A stretch of 64,000 nucleotides of DNA from G963662655 sp963666875. Lineage in GTDB: Bacteria; Cloacimonadota; Cloacimonadia; Cloacimonadales; JAIOQZ01. Position 1 is the first letter of the stretch. Each line of letters starts with the position of its first letter. Below, piece by piece: positions 15,487 through 24,830 of the stretch. A program made the translations under genes and the position numbers. The notes under the pieces are model-generated. The model was not told the DNA's origin, searched no databases, and worked only from the letters and a program-made list of their open reading frames with translations. The DNA lies in NCBI GenBank assembly GCA_963666875.2, contig CAXXPU010000006.1, positions 186,001 through 250,000 on the forward strand. Reading direction: 5' to 3'.

Positions 15487-17356
15487 CCTCGATCGAATCG
15501 CGGAAAATTACAAGAACGGTCGTGCCGGCTTGAAACGGCGGGTAATCGTCTGTGCCGGAACCGGCTGTATCGCGAACGGCTCGCTGAAGGTATTTGCCGC
15601 GCTGAAGCGGATCGCCTCCGAGCGCGGTCTGGATGTGGCAATCGAGCTCAAGGGCGAAGAAGCGCACGATGTCCTGCTGTCGAAGAGCGGGTGTCAGGGA
15701 TTCTGTCAGGTCGGGCCGCTGGTCACCATCGAGCCGGAAGGAATTTTATACACGCATGTAAAACCAGAAGATGCCGAGGAAATCGTACATTCCACTCTGC
15801 TGAACGGAAAAACCGTTGACCGCCTCCTTTATCGTAATCCCCAGGACGGATGTCACTGCCACGGGCAGGACGATATACCCTTTTACACGAAGCAGTCCCG
15901 CACGGTTTTAAAGAAGTGCGGGTTGATCGATCCGGAAGACATCCGCGAGTATATATCTCTGGGCGGATACCGCGCAGCATTCGATGCATGGAGCGACCGG
16001 ACGCCGGAAGAGGTTTGCTTGTTCTACCGCGAATCGGGTTTACGGGGCAGAGGCGGCGGCGGTTTTTCCACTGGTTTCAAATGGGATATGACTCGCCTTC
16101 AGGAAAGCGACCGAAAATACGTTGTGTGCAATGGTGACGAAGGCGATCCGGGTGCGTTCATGGACCGCAGTATCCTCGAAGGCAATCCGCACGCGGTTGT
16201 CGAGGGAATGCTGATCGCTGCCAGAGCCGTCGGTGCCGGTGAAGGTTACGTTTATGTCCGAATGGAGTACCCGCTGGCATGCAGGCGCATCAGCCAGACA
16301 ATCCGGGACGCGGAAGAGCTTGGAATCCTTGGCGATGACGTCTTCGGAACGGGCAGGCCGTTCCATATCCATGTAATGGAAGGCGCCGGCGCGTTTGTGT
16401 GCGGTGAAGAGACGGCGCTCCTCGCTTCGATCGAAGGCGGAAGAGGAATGCCGACGCCGAAACCGCCCTACCCGGCGGAGAAAGGTCTGTTCGGTAAGCC
16501 CACCGTCATCAACAATGTGGAAACTCTGGCGACCGTTCCGCTCATCCTGGCGAACGGGATCGACCAGTTTCGCTCCATCGGTACGGAGAAATCGCCCGGC
16601 ACCAAAACATTTGCCCTAACCGGTCATGTCGCCAACACCGGACTGATCGAAGTGCCCTTCGGGACCACCATCCGCGAGATCGTGTTCAACATCGGCGGCG
16701 GCGTGATCGACGAGAACGGCAAGATCGACAACGACGCTTTCAAGGCGGTGCAGATCGGCGGACCGTCCGGCGGCTGCCTCACCAAAGATCACCTCGATGT
16801 CCCGCTCGATTTCGATTCGCTTTCCTCCATCGGCGCGATGGTCGGCTCCGGCGGACTGGTCGTGATGAACAAGAGCACCTGCATGGTGCGGATCGCATCC
16901 TTCTTCATGAAATTCACCCAGCACGAGAGCTGCGGAAAATGCGTGCCCTGTCGCGAAGGGACCCGCCAAATGCTGGAGCTGCTCGAGGACATCACCGAAG
17001 GGCGCGCGGACGAGACCACGATTCCGCTCCTCGAAGACACCGCCGAGACCGTGAAGCTCACATCGCTGTGCGGTCTGGGCAAGTCGGCGCCCAGCCCGGT
17101 GCTCTCGACCCTGCGCTATTTCCGCGACGAATACGACGCGCACGTCATCGGCAAATACTGCCCGACGCGCGAGTGCAGCGCGCTGGTTCCGATCACCATT
17201 GATCCCGAGATATGCGTCGGCTGTACGCTGTGCAAGCGAAGCTGTCCTGTGGGCGCGATATCCGGAACCGTGAAACACCCGCATACGATCGACCCCGAGA
17301 AATGCATCAAGTGCGGCGCATGTATCGAAGTCTGCAAATTCAAGGCGATTTCCTGA
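15479..17356 (+). CDS. hydB: Bifurcating [FeFe]-hydrogenase subunit HydB (NuoF-like, FMN/NADH)
   Basis: 625 residues, matching Thermotoga HydB. Order: a thioredoxin-like [2Fe-2S] domain (VCAGTGCIANGS, SGCQGFCQVGP, about 20-115); the NuoF core with the NADH/FMN loops GRGGGGFSTGFKW and CNGDEGDPGAFMDRS; the [4Fe-4S] site ESCGKCVPCREG; and a C-terminal pair of [4Fe-4S] clusters (CVGCTLCKRSCPVGAI, CIKCGACIEVCKFKAI). This subunit oxidises or reduces NAD(H) and is where bifurcation between NADH and ferredoxin takes place. It lies between hydC (8-nt overlap) and hydA (11-nt gap) in one operon. Confidence 0.95.
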   Translation: MCNLDRIAENYKNGRAGLKRRVIVCAGTGCIANGSLKVFAALKRIASERGLDVAIELKGEEAHDVLLSKSGCQGFCQVGPLVTIEPEGILYTHVKPEDAEEIVHSTLLNGKTVDRLLYRNPQDGCHCHGQDDIPFYTKQSRTVLKKCGLIDPEDIREYISLGGYRAAFDAWSDRTPEEVCLFYRESGLRGRGGGGFSTGFKWDMTRLQESDRKYVVCNGDEGDPGAFMDRSILEGNPHAVVEGMLIAARAVGAGEGYVYVRMEYPLACRRISQTIRDAEELGILGDDVFGTGRPFHIHVMEGAGAFVCGEETALLASIEGGRGMPTPKPPYPAEKGLFGKPTVINNVETLATVPLILANGIDQFRSIGTEKSPGTKTFALTGHVANTGLIEVPFGTTIREIVFNIGGGVIDENGKIDNDAFKAVQIGGPSGGCLTKDHLDVPLDFDSLSSIGAMVGSGGLVVMNKSTCMVRIASFFMKFTQHESCGKCVPCREGTRQMLELLEDITEGRADETTIPLLEDTAETVKLTSLCGLGKSAPSPVLSTLRYFRDEYDAHVIGKYCPTRECSALVPITIDPEICVGCTLCKRSCPVGAISGTVKHPHTIDPEKCIKCGACIEVCKFKAIS

Positions 17357-17367
17357 AGGAGTGAACG

Positions 17368-19365
17368 ATGAAACCGATGATATACATAAACAACCGACCG
17401 ATTCCGCTGGAAGGCGAGAAGAACATTTTGGCCGTCGCGCGTAAGGCGCACATCGATATCCCGACGTTCTGCTACCATTCGGAGCTCAGCACCTACGGCG
17501 CCTGCCGGCTGTGCCTGGTGGAGATCGAGGGCAAGGGAATCGTCACCAGTTGCTCGACGCCTCCGAAAGAAGGAATGCGCGTCTTCACGCACACCCGCCA
17601 GATTCAGAGGCTCAGGAAGAACATCGTCGAGATGCTGCTGGCGAATCACGATCAAGAGTGCCCGACCTGCGCACGCTCCGAGACATGCTCGTTGCGCTCT
17701 CTCAGCGCCAGGCTGGGCATCGATAACGTCCGCTATCGCAAGACCAGGAATCCAAGAGAGAAGGACACCGGTTCCATCGCGCTGGTTCGAGACCCGAACA
17801 AGTGCGTCCTCTGCGGCGACTGCGTCCGCTACTGCCACGAGATTCAGGGCATCGGCGCGATCGATTTCACCAACCGTGGGGAAGACGTGGTGGTGACGAC
17901 CGCCTTCAACAAGAGCCTCGCGGATGTCGATTGCGTGAATTGCGGTCAGTGCGCTGCCGTTTGCCCGGTGGGCGCGATAACGATCCGCTCGCACACGAAG
18001 AACGTATGGGACGCCATCTACGATGGAGAGAAGACGGTTGTCGCGCAGATAGCACCGGCGGTCCGGGTCGCAATCGGCGAGATGTTCGGTATGCCGGCGG
18101 GTGAAGTGACCACCGGAAAGATCGTCACCGCGATGCGCATGATAGGGTTCGATCAGGTTTACGACACGTCGTTCGCCGCCGACCTCACCGTGGTGGAAGA
18201 GGCAAACGAGCTTCTCAAGCGGAAATCGGCTCACGGCAAGCTGCCCGTGTTCACCTCCTGCTGTCCCGCGTGGGTGAAATACGCCGAGCAATCGCATCCC
18301 GACCTCTTGCCGCACCTCTCCTCCTGCCGATCGCCGCAGCAGATGTTCGGCTCGATCGCGCGCAACATGCTGCCGCAGAGGCTTGGCATCGAGCAGAAGA
18401 ACCTGGTGGTGGTCTCGATCATGCCCTGCACGGCGAAGAAGTACGAGTGCGCGCGACCCGAGTTCAAGACCGACGGATTTCAGGATGTCGATTACGCGCT
18501 CACGACGCAGGAGCTGGGCAATATGATCAAGGAAGCGGGTATTGATTTCGCGTCGCTCGAACCGGAAGCGATGGACCTGCCCATGGGTATGGCGACCGGC
18601 GCCGGTGTCCTCTTCGGGAAGACCGGTGGGGTAAGCGAAGCCGTGATCAGGTATGCCGCCGACGTGCTGGGCGAGGAAGCCCCGGACGCGATCGATCTGG
18701 AAGAAATCCGTGGTGTGCAAGGCATCCGCGAGACGGAAATATCGTTCGGGTCCACAACGCTGCGCATGGCGGTCGTTCACGGACTGAAGAACGCGGCGAT
18801 CGTGGCGCGGAAAGTACTCAGCGGCGAAATGCAATACGACATCGTAGAAGTGATGGCGTGCCCGGGCGGCTGCATCGGCGGCGCGGGTCAGCCCATCGTC
18901 CACTCGGAAGAGAAACGGCAGATGCGCTCGAAGGCCATCACGCATACGGATCAGGTTAGCCCGATAAAGAAATCGCACCGCAATCCGTACATTCAGGAGC
19001 TCTACGATTCGACTCTCGCCGAGCCCAACAGCGAAATCGCGCACAAGCTGCTGCACACGCGTTACACCAGTCGCAAGCGCATCGCGGACGAGAATATCTC
19101 GCTCACCGGAACCTCTTCGGCCGAGCGGGTCAAGGTACGCGTATGCGTCGGCACGAGCTGCTATCTGAGGGGTGCGCACGATCTACTGGCCAACCTTCTC
19201 AAGACCGTGGAAGAAAACGACTGGACGAACCGGGTCGATCTGGGCGCGACCTTCTGCACGGAGATGTGCGATCGCGGACCGTCGGTGTCCGTCGGTGACG
19301 AGGTGATCCATTTCGCCACGCTGGACGGCGTCGTGGATAAGATTCGGAAGTCGGTCGGTGCGTAG
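17368..19365 (+). CDS. hydA: [FeFe]-hydrogenase catalytic subunit HydA (bifurcating type)
   Basis: 665 residues. N-terminal [2Fe-2S] (YGACRLCLVEIEG), His-ligated [4Fe-4S] (HDQECPTCARSETC), two ferredoxin clusters (CVLCGDCVRYC, CVNCGQCAAVCPVGAI), then the H-cluster domain with L1 TSCCPAW (proton-relay Cys298, ligand Cys299), L2 MPCTAKK (Cys354) and L3 MACPGGCIGGAGQP (Cys498, Cys502). All catalytic residues are present. A C-terminal thioredoxin-like [2Fe-2S] domain (VCVGTSCYLRG, FCTEMCDRGP) closes the chain, as in multimeric bifurcating enzymes. It makes or consumes H2 with NADH and reduced ferredoxin. Maturation genes hydEFG are not in the window. Confidence 0.96.
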   Translation: MKPMIYINNRPIPLEGEKNILAVARKAHIDIPTFCYHSELSTYGACRLCLVEIEGKGIVTSCSTPPKEGMRVFTHTRQIQRLRKNIVEMLLANHDQECPTCARSETCSLRSLSARLGIDNVRYRKTRNPREKDTGSIALVRDPNKCVLCGDCVRYCHEIQGIGAIDFTNRGEDVVVTTAFNKSLADVDCVNCGQCAAVCPVGAITIRSHTKNVWDAIYDGEKTVVAQIAPAVRVAIGEMFGMPAGEVTTGKIVTAMRMIGFDQVYDTSFAADLTVVEEANELLKRKSAHGKLPVFTSCCPAWVKYAEQSHPDLLPHLSSCRSPQQMFGSIARNMLPQRLGIEQKNLVVVSIMPCTAKKYECARPEFKTDGFQDVDYALTTQELGNMIKEAGIDFASLEPEAMDLPMGMATGAGVLFGKTGGVSEAVIRYAADVLGEEAPDAIDLEEIRGVQGIRETEISFGSTTLRMAVVHGLKNAAIVARKVLSGEMQYDIVEVMACPGGCIGGAGQPIVHSEEKRQMRSKAITHTDQVSPIKKSHRNPYIQELYDSTLAEPNSEIAHKLLHTRYTSRKRIADENISLTGTSSAERVKVRVCVGTSCYLRGAHDLLANLLKTVEENDWTNRVDLGATFCTEMCDRGPSVSVGDEVIHFATLDGVVDKIRKSVGA

Positions 19366-19366
19366 C

Positions 19367-19600
19367 ATGAAGACCATCAAGATATGCATGGGGAGCTCGT
19401 GCTTTGCACGGGCAAACCGCGATAATTTATCATTGATAGAAGAGTATATCAAGTCGCACGGGCTGGAAGGCTTCGTGCGACTTGAAGGTTCGCTGTGCCT
19501 GGGCAATTGCGGCGACGGGCCCAACGTGATCATCGACGGAAAGATGTATCACAAGGTACTGCCGGAAAATATCGTACAGTTGCTTGACGAACATCTGTAA
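19367..19600 (+). CDS. Small thioredoxin-like [2Fe-2S] protein
   Basis: A 77-residue protein starting one base after the hydA stop codon; the ATG at 19367 is used because the alternative at 19358 lies inside hydA. CMGSSCFARAN and CLGNCGDGP supply four Cys ligands in the NuoE/thioredoxin-like ferredoxin pattern. It resembles the last domain of HydA and HydC, and looks like a duplicated, free-standing copy. Its position between hydA and the sensory hydrogenase suggests an electron carrier linking catalytic and sensing modules; that role is inference. Confidence 0.85.
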   Translation: MKTIKICMGSSCFARANRDNLSLIEEYIKSHGLEGFVRLEGSLCLGNCGDGPNVIIDGKMYHKVLPENIVQLLDEHL

Positions 19601-19629
19601 AAAGCTTTGCTGAAGGAAAGAGGTGATAT

Positions 19630-21318
19630 ATGAATGCCGAAAATCCGATCTATACTGAAAAAACCGAGTGCCAGGACTGCTACAAGTGCGTCCGCAACTG
19701 CCCCGTGAAGGCGATTCTCGTGCGGGACGGCAGCGCCGCGGTCATCGCTGAAGACTGCCTCTACTGCGGCAAGTGCACCCTCGTGTGCCCGGTCGGCGCG
19801 AAGAAGGTCCGCGACGATATCGGGCTGGCGAGAAATCTCATCGCTTCGGGCAAGACCGTCTATGCCTCGCTAGCGCCATCGTTCCGCAGCGAGTTTGGCG
19901 ATATCCCGGAAGGAAAGCTGCTGGCGTGCATCGAGCAACTCGGTTTTGCGGGTGTTTCGGAGACGGCGCTCGGAGCGCAGGAGGTTTCGGCAGCCTGCGC
20001 AAGGATCCTCTCGAAGGGCGAGAACAAAGTGTATATCTCGACGGCGTGTCCATCCGTTGTCAGGCTGGTGGAGCGCTATTACCCGGACTACACGGAAAAC
20101 CTGACCGATCTGATGTCCCCGGTGCAGGCCCACGGACGAATCCTGCGGGACATCTACGGAGAGGATATCGGGGTGGTCTTCTTCAGTCCCTGCATCGCCA
20201 AGAAGACCGAAACCGGTAAAATGGTCGATGTCAGCCTTACCTTCAAGGAACTTCGTAAATGGCTCAACGAGGAATCGATCGTAGTCTCCGAAAAAACATC
20301 CGCCTTCGTGCCTGAACGGGCGGAAGAAGGCGGACTGTATCCCGTTGACGGCGGTATGATCGAAGGGATCCGGCAGAACCGGGACTTTTCGGAGGTGCAG
20401 TTCCTGTGCGTGAGTGGTTTGAAGCCGATCATGGAAGCGATCGATGACCTGCGAAGCGCGCATCTGGATGCCCCGGTATTCATCGAAGCGCTGGCCTGCG
20501 AAGGCGGCTGCGTCAACGGCCCGCAGGTCTCCAAGCGCGGCGCGACCGTGGTCAAGCGATCGCAGATTCTCAAATCGACGCCCAAGCCCTCGCAGGACGA
20601 AGCCCGTAACAGCGTCCGGGAAATCCGAAAGCAATTTCTCCCCGAGCCGCAGAAGAAGCACGATTATTCTCCCGAGCAGATTGCCCAGGCGCTTCTCCGT
20701 ATCGGCAAGGTGCGTCATAGCGACGAACTCAACTGCGGCGGATGCGGCTACTACTCCTGCCAGGATTTCGCCATCGCCATGCTGGAGGATCGCGCCGAAC
20801 CCGCCATGTGCGTTTCGCACCTCCGCAAGCTGGCGCAGAATAAAGCCAATGCGCTTCTGAAGGCGATGCCCAGCGGCGTGGTGATTGTCGATCGCGACCT
20901 GAAAATCCTCGAATGCAATCCACGCTTCGTGGAGATTATCGGCGGCGACGCAATGATCGTCTTCGAGGTCAATCCCGAGCTGGCGGGTGTCTATCTGGAG
21001 CGGCTGGTGCCGTTTCACGACGTGTTCCGGCAGGTGCTGAACGATGGCAGCGAATCGAAGGTCATGGACATCGAGCACAACAAGCGCGTGATCCGCCTCA
21101 CCGTCTTCACCGTCGATCCGCACCGTACCGTCGGCGGCGTGCTGCAGGACGTCACGGAGCCAGTCATCCAGAGCGAGAAGATCATCCAGAACGCCCGCGA
21201 AGTCATGAAGAAGAACCTGACCACCGTGCAGCAGATCGCCTTCCTGCTGGGCGAGAACGCCGCCGACAGCGAAGTGTTGCTCAACTCCATCATCCAGTCG
21301 TTCTCGCGCAAGGGATAG
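19630..21318 (+). CDS. hydS: Sensory [FeFe]-hydrogenase with PAS domain (HydS type)
   Basis: 562 residues. Two ferredoxin clusters (CYKCVRNCPVKAI, CLYCGKCTLVCPVGAK), then a reduced H-cluster domain: L1 is STACPSVV, with Ala139 where catalytic enzymes have the proton-relay Cys and Cys140 kept as ligand; L2 SPCIAKK; L3 LACEGGCVNGPQ. Next comes a four-Cys Fe-S domain (CGGCGYYSCQDFA..PAMC, about 365-405) and a PAS domain (about 415-530). This set is typical of sensory group C enzymes thought to detect H2 or redox state. SD GAGGTGAT is strong. The PP2C phosphatase gene follows after 3 bp, its usual partner. Confidence 0.9.
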   Translation: MNAENPIYTEKTECQDCYKCVRNCPVKAILVRDGSAAVIAEDCLYCGKCTLVCPVGAKKVRDDIGLARNLIASGKTVYASLAPSFRSEFGDIPEGKLLACIEQLGFAGVSETALGAQEVSAACARILSKGENKVYISTACPSVVRLVERYYPDYTENLTDLMSPVQAHGRILRDIYGEDIGVVFFSPCIAKKTETGKMVDVSLTFKELRKWLNEESIVVSEKTSAFVPERAEEGGLYPVDGGMIEGIRQNRDFSEVQFLCVSGLKPIMEAIDDLRSAHLDAPVFIEALACEGGCVNGPQVSKRGATVVKRSQILKSTPKPSQDEARNSVREIRKQFLPEPQKKHDYSPEQIAQALLRIGKVRHSDELNCGGCGYYSCQDFAIAMLEDRAEPAMCVSHLRKLAQNKANALLKAMPSGVVIVDRDLKILECNPRFVEIIGGDAMIVFEVNPELAGVYLERLVPFHDVFRQVLNDGSESKVMDIEHNKRVIRLTVFTVDPHRTVGGVLQDVTEPVIQSEKIIQNAREVMKKNLTTVQQIAFLLGENAADSEVLLNSIIQSFSRKG

Positions 21319-21321
21319 ATC

Positions 21322-22497
21322 ATGAGCGAGCTGTACCTGGAAGTCGATTACTACCAGCTCCGCAAGGATGGTCAGGGCGTCAGCGGAGACGCGTTCACCA
21401 GTCTCAAGGACACGGGACGCAACGTCTCCGTGCTGGCGGATGGGCTTGGCAGCGGCGTTAAGGCGGGTGTGCTGGCTACACTCACCACGACGATGGCTTC
21501 GCGCTTCGTCCTCTCGGACATGGATATCCGCCGCGCGGCTGAGATCATCCTGGAGACGCTTCCGGTGTGCTCGCGGCGCAAGATCGGATACTCGACATTC
21601 ACCATCGTCGATGCGAGACCGGACGGCTCCGTGCGCGTGATCGAGTACGACAACCCCTCCTGCGTCCTGCTGCGCAACGGCAAGGCACAAGCGATCAGCA
21701 AGAACGAGATCACCCTCAGCGTCGAGCGGCGCGGACAGCTCTTCTATTCGACTTTCAAGATGGAACCCGAGGACCGGCTGGTTTTCTTCTCGGACGGCGT
21801 GACCCAATCCGGGATGGGATCCACCTACATGCCGCTGGGGTGGTCGGACAAGGGTGTATTACGGTTTCTGGAAAATCAGATGGCGGACAATCGCTCCATC
21901 TCGGCGGGAGAGTTGTGCAAGAACGTCGCCCGGCAGGCGCTCGAATACGACAACCACCATGCGACCGACGACATCACCTGCGCAGCGCTGTATCTGCGCG
22001 AACCGCGGAAGCTGCTGGTCATGACCGGGCCTCCCTACAACCGGGAGCACGATGCCACCCTGGCGAAGATCGCGCGGGATTTCAAGGGTCGCAAGGTGAT
22101 CTGCGGCGGCACGACATCGTCGATCATCTCGCGGGAACTCGACCTGCCCATCTCGGTCAACCTGAGCGAGGTGCGACGCGGAACCGATATCCCGCCCACA
22201 GCCATGATGGAGGGATTCGATCTGGTTACCGAAGGCACCATCACGCTGAATCGCTGCCTGTGCCTGCTATCGGAAAACAATCCCCTCGAACGAACCGAAT
22301 CGAAGCCGATCAAGAAGCTGGCGCGGTTGTTCCTTGAAAGCGATATCGTGCAATTCGTCGTCGGAACCCGCATCAACGAAGCCCATCAGGACCCGACGCT
22401 CCCCAGGGAACTCGAGATTCGCCGCAACCTGATCAAGAATTTCTGCGAAGTGCTGGAAAAGAAGCACCTGAAAGAGACCCACATCGATTATCTGTAG
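21322..22497 (+). CDS. PP2C/SpoIIE-family serine/threonine phosphatase
   Basis: 391 residues. The N-terminal two thirds are a SpoIIE-type PP2C domain: metal-binding aspartates in LADGLGSGVKAG, FSDGVTQSGM and ATDDITCAALYL. The C-terminal 170 residues (ICGGTTSSIISRELDLP, then GFDLVTEGTITLNRCL) form an extra conserved region seen in phosphatases encoded beside sensory hydrogenases. It starts 3 bp after hydS, so it is almost certainly co-translated and probably acts on a phosphoprotein in response to HydS. Its substrate is not identified here; no anti-sigma or HPr-like gene is adjacent. Confidence 0.88.
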   Translation: MSELYLEVDYYQLRKDGQGVSGDAFTSLKDTGRNVSVLADGLGSGVKAGVLATLTTTMASRFVLSDMDIRRAAEIILETLPVCSRRKIGYSTFTIVDARPDGSVRVIEYDNPSCVLLRNGKAQAISKNEITLSVERRGQLFYSTFKMEPEDRLVFFSDGVTQSGMGSTYMPLGWSDKGVLRFLENQMADNRSISAGELCKNVARQALEYDNHHATDDITCAALYLREPRKLLVMTGPPYNREHDATLAKIARDFKGRKVICGGTTSSIISRELDLPISVNLSEVRRGTDIPPTAMMEGFDLVTEGTITLNRCLCLLSENNPLERTESKPIKKLARLFLESDIVQFVVGTRINEAHQDPTLPRELEIRRNLIKNFCEVLEKKHLKETHIDYL

Positions 22498-22515
22498 CCA
22501 GCGTTTCGAATTTCC

Positions 22516-22560
22516 TTGACGGCCCATCCTTACCACAATAGTGTTAATAATCTTTGTGGT
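22516..22560 (+). promoter_or_regulatory. Possible promoter and dyad before the sigma54 activator gene
   Basis: TTGACG at 22516-22521 is a -35-like box. ACCACAA (22532-22538) and TTGTGGT (22554-22560) form an inverted repeat with a 15-bp centre containing an AT-rich stretch (TTAATAA) that could include the -10. No exact -10 can be fixed. Confidence 0.3.
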
Positions 22561-22571
22561 GGAGGAGCCGG

Positions 22572-24830
22572 ATGTCAAGTCAAGACCAGACAAACGATAT
22601 CTACAATATGTCCCCCTTCGATCTGATCGCTGCGGGAACCAATTTTACCAACGACGAGGAATTCGAAAAGGCGCATGAAGTCCTGACGCTCATGGAAGCG
22701 TTTCACGCGAAGAATGAGTGCCCCGTCGAATACGTCAATATCCTGAAAGGCGCAATACTTCATCATGAGGACAAGCTTCGGGAAGCGATCCCGTATCTTG
22801 AAGGATGCGTGCCGTATTTCGAGGAACACGACATGATCGGTGAATTAATGTTCGTGTGTAACGATCTGGGGAATCTTTATCGAAAGTTGAACGAATTTCA
22901 CCGCTCGATTTACTGGCAGCATTATGCCCTGGAAGGCAGAGAAGACAAGCTTAAGCCTTATGTTCTCGGTATCCTGTACAACAACCTGGGCAACAGCTAT
23001 ACAAAGCTGTGCGAGTTCGACCTTGCGCTCGAAAACTGTTTCAAATCGCTGAAGATACGCGAGGAAGCCGGATATCTGTCCGGCGTGGCGAGTTGCAATC
23101 TCAACATCAGCGAGATATACAGCCGGATGGACGAATCTGAAAACGCGCTGCAGTTTGCCGAGAAAGCGGTCGCGTTCTACCGCGAAAAGAATATGGAACT
23201 ACAGCTTTCGAAAGCGCTCAACACGATGGGATTGCTTCACAAAGACGCCGGGAATCTGGATGAAGCCATTCCGTTTCTGAAAGAATCCCTGGAAATCAAA
23301 GAGAAGTACAATCGCCCAGACATGATTCATATAACCTTGCATACCCTTGGACTGCTCTATCGAAACAAGCAGGAATTCGATATTGCCCGATCGTATTTGG
23401 AGCGGTCACTCCAGGCGCGAAGAGAGTTGAACGATAGCGAGATGATCGCCTCATCGTTAATTGCGCTGGCCCAATCCTATCTCGATGAGGAACGCCATGA
23501 AGAGGCGATCGAGCATTGTCGTCAGGCGATGGAGATCGACATCCAGCGCAAAGAGCTTCTTCAAAGCGTGAACAGCGTCATGGCTCAGAGCCATGCAGCA
23601 CAGGGGGACCACCGTAACGCGTATCGATACCAAATAGAGGCGCACAAGATCAGCCTGGAGATATACAAGGAAGAACGCACTGCGAAGCTTGCGGAGGTGC
23701 AGACTCGTTTCGATTTCGAGACGCAGAGGAAAGAAGCGGAAATCTACCGTCTGAAGAACGTCGAGTTACTTGAAAAGAATCACCAGATCCAGGAGCAGAA
23801 GGCGTGCATCGAGGAGACCCTGAAGAAGCTTCGGAAGAGCGAGCGCTCGCTCGATTTCATCCAGGAGAGATTCCACGAGATCGCAGGCAGGAAGATCATC
23901 GGCGAGAGCGAAGAAGTCAAATCGGTGCTGAACATGGTCGGGAAGGTCGCGCAGACCGACAACACCACCGTCCTTATCATCGGAGAGAGCGGCACCGGTA
24001 AGGAACTGGTCGCGCGCGCCATCCACGAAGCCAGCAGGCGCTCGAAGCACTTCTTCCACGGCGTGAATTCGTCCGCCATTTCTTCCACCCTCTTCGAGAG
24101 CGAGATATTCGGCTACGAAAAGGGCGCTTTCACCGGCGCGCTGACCGCAAAACCGGGGTGGTTCGAAGTCGCGAACGGCGGAACCCTGTTCCTCGACGAG
24201 ATCGGCACCATGCCCATCGATCAGCAGATCAAGCTGCTGCGCGTGCTGGAGGAGCGGAACATCATCCGTGTCGGCGCGCGGAACCAGATATCGGTCGATG
24301 TGCGGATTATCTCCGCGACCAACCAGAACCTTACCGAGCTCGTCATCGAAGGGAAATTCCGCGAGGATCTCTATCACCGGCTTACTGCGTTCGTGATCCA
24401 TATCCCGCCGCTGCGGGAACGGAAGTCGGACATCCCCATCCTCTTCGAGCACTACATCTCCTTCTTCTCGAAGGCCATGAACAAGACCATCCGGCGGATC
24501 GATCCCAGGGTGATCGAGATCCTGATGGGTTACTCCTTCCCGGGAAACATCCGCGAGCTCAAGAACATGGCGGAAAAGGCGGTCATTCTCTGCGACAGCA
24601 GTACGCTGCAATCGGAGCATATCGAAATCCACGGGAAACCGCTTGTGAAATCAAGCATGCTGGACGACACCCTGAATCTCTCCGAACTCGAAGAAAAGGC
24701 GCTGCGAAGAGCGATTGAGCTGACCAGTGGAAATCAGGCGGCAGCCGCGAGACTGCTGGGCATCACGGCAAAATCGGTTGAACGCCGATTGATCAAGTAC
24801 GGACTACCTACCAGATTTCAGGCGACCTGA
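22572..24830 (+). CDS. Sigma54-dependent activator with TPR sensor region
   Basis: 752 residues; the ATG at 22572 has SD GGAGGAG, better than the upstream ATG at 22554. Residues about 25-365 are tetratricopeptide repeats (LGNSYTKLCEFDLALENC type), about 375-435 a coiled coil. An AAA+ domain follows with Walker A GESGTGKE (about 471-478), the sigma54-contact loop GAFTGA (about 518) and LFLDEIG. The C-terminus is a Fis-type helix-turn-helix (GNQAAAARLLGITAKSVERR). There is no receiver domain, so control must come through TPR-bound partners or ligands. The gene follows the sensory hydrogenase and phosphatase, and precedes three dyads and a -24/-12 promoter it probably activates. Confidence 0.92.
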   Translation: MSSQDQTNDIYNMSPFDLIAAGTNFTNDEEFEKAHEVLTLMEAFHAKNECPVEYVNILKGAILHHEDKLREAIPYLEGCVPYFEEHDMIGELMFVCNDLGNLYRKLNEFHRSIYWQHYALEGREDKLKPYVLGILYNNLGNSYTKLCEFDLALENCFKSLKIREEAGYLSGVASCNLNISEIYSRMDESENALQFAEKAVAFYREKNMELQLSKALNTMGLLHKDAGNLDEAIPFLKESLEIKEKYNRPDMIHITLHTLGLLYRNKQEFDIARSYLERSLQARRELNDSEMIASSLIALAQSYLDEERHEEAIEHCRQAMEIDIQRKELLQSVNSVMAQSHAAQGDHRNAYRYQIEAHKISLEIYKEERTAKLAEVQTRFDFETQRKEAEIYRLKNVELLEKNHQIQEQKACIEETLKKLRKSERSLDFIQERFHEIAGRKIIGESEEVKSVLNMVGKVAQTDNTTVLIIGESGTGKELVARAIHEASRRSKHFFHGVNSSAISSTLFESEIFGYEKGAFTGALTAKPGWFEVANGGTLFLDEIGTMPIDQQIKLLRVLEERNIIRVGARNQISVDVRIISATNQNLTELVIEGKFREDLYHRLTAFVIHIPPLRERKSDIPILFEHYISFFSKAMNKTIRRIDPRVIEILMGYSFPGNIRELKNMAEKAVILCDSSTLQSEHIEIHGKPLVKSSMLDDTLNLSELEEKALRRAIELTSGNQAAAARLLGITAKSVERRLIKYGLPTRFQAT

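Noticed and set aside
17116..21807. Very long open frames on the minus strand opposite hydA and hydS (687 and 645 codons)
   Set aside because: They mirror strongly conserved enzymes on the plus strand, have Arg/His/Asp-rich composition, no SD and no recognisable domain; they come from GC-rich third positions.
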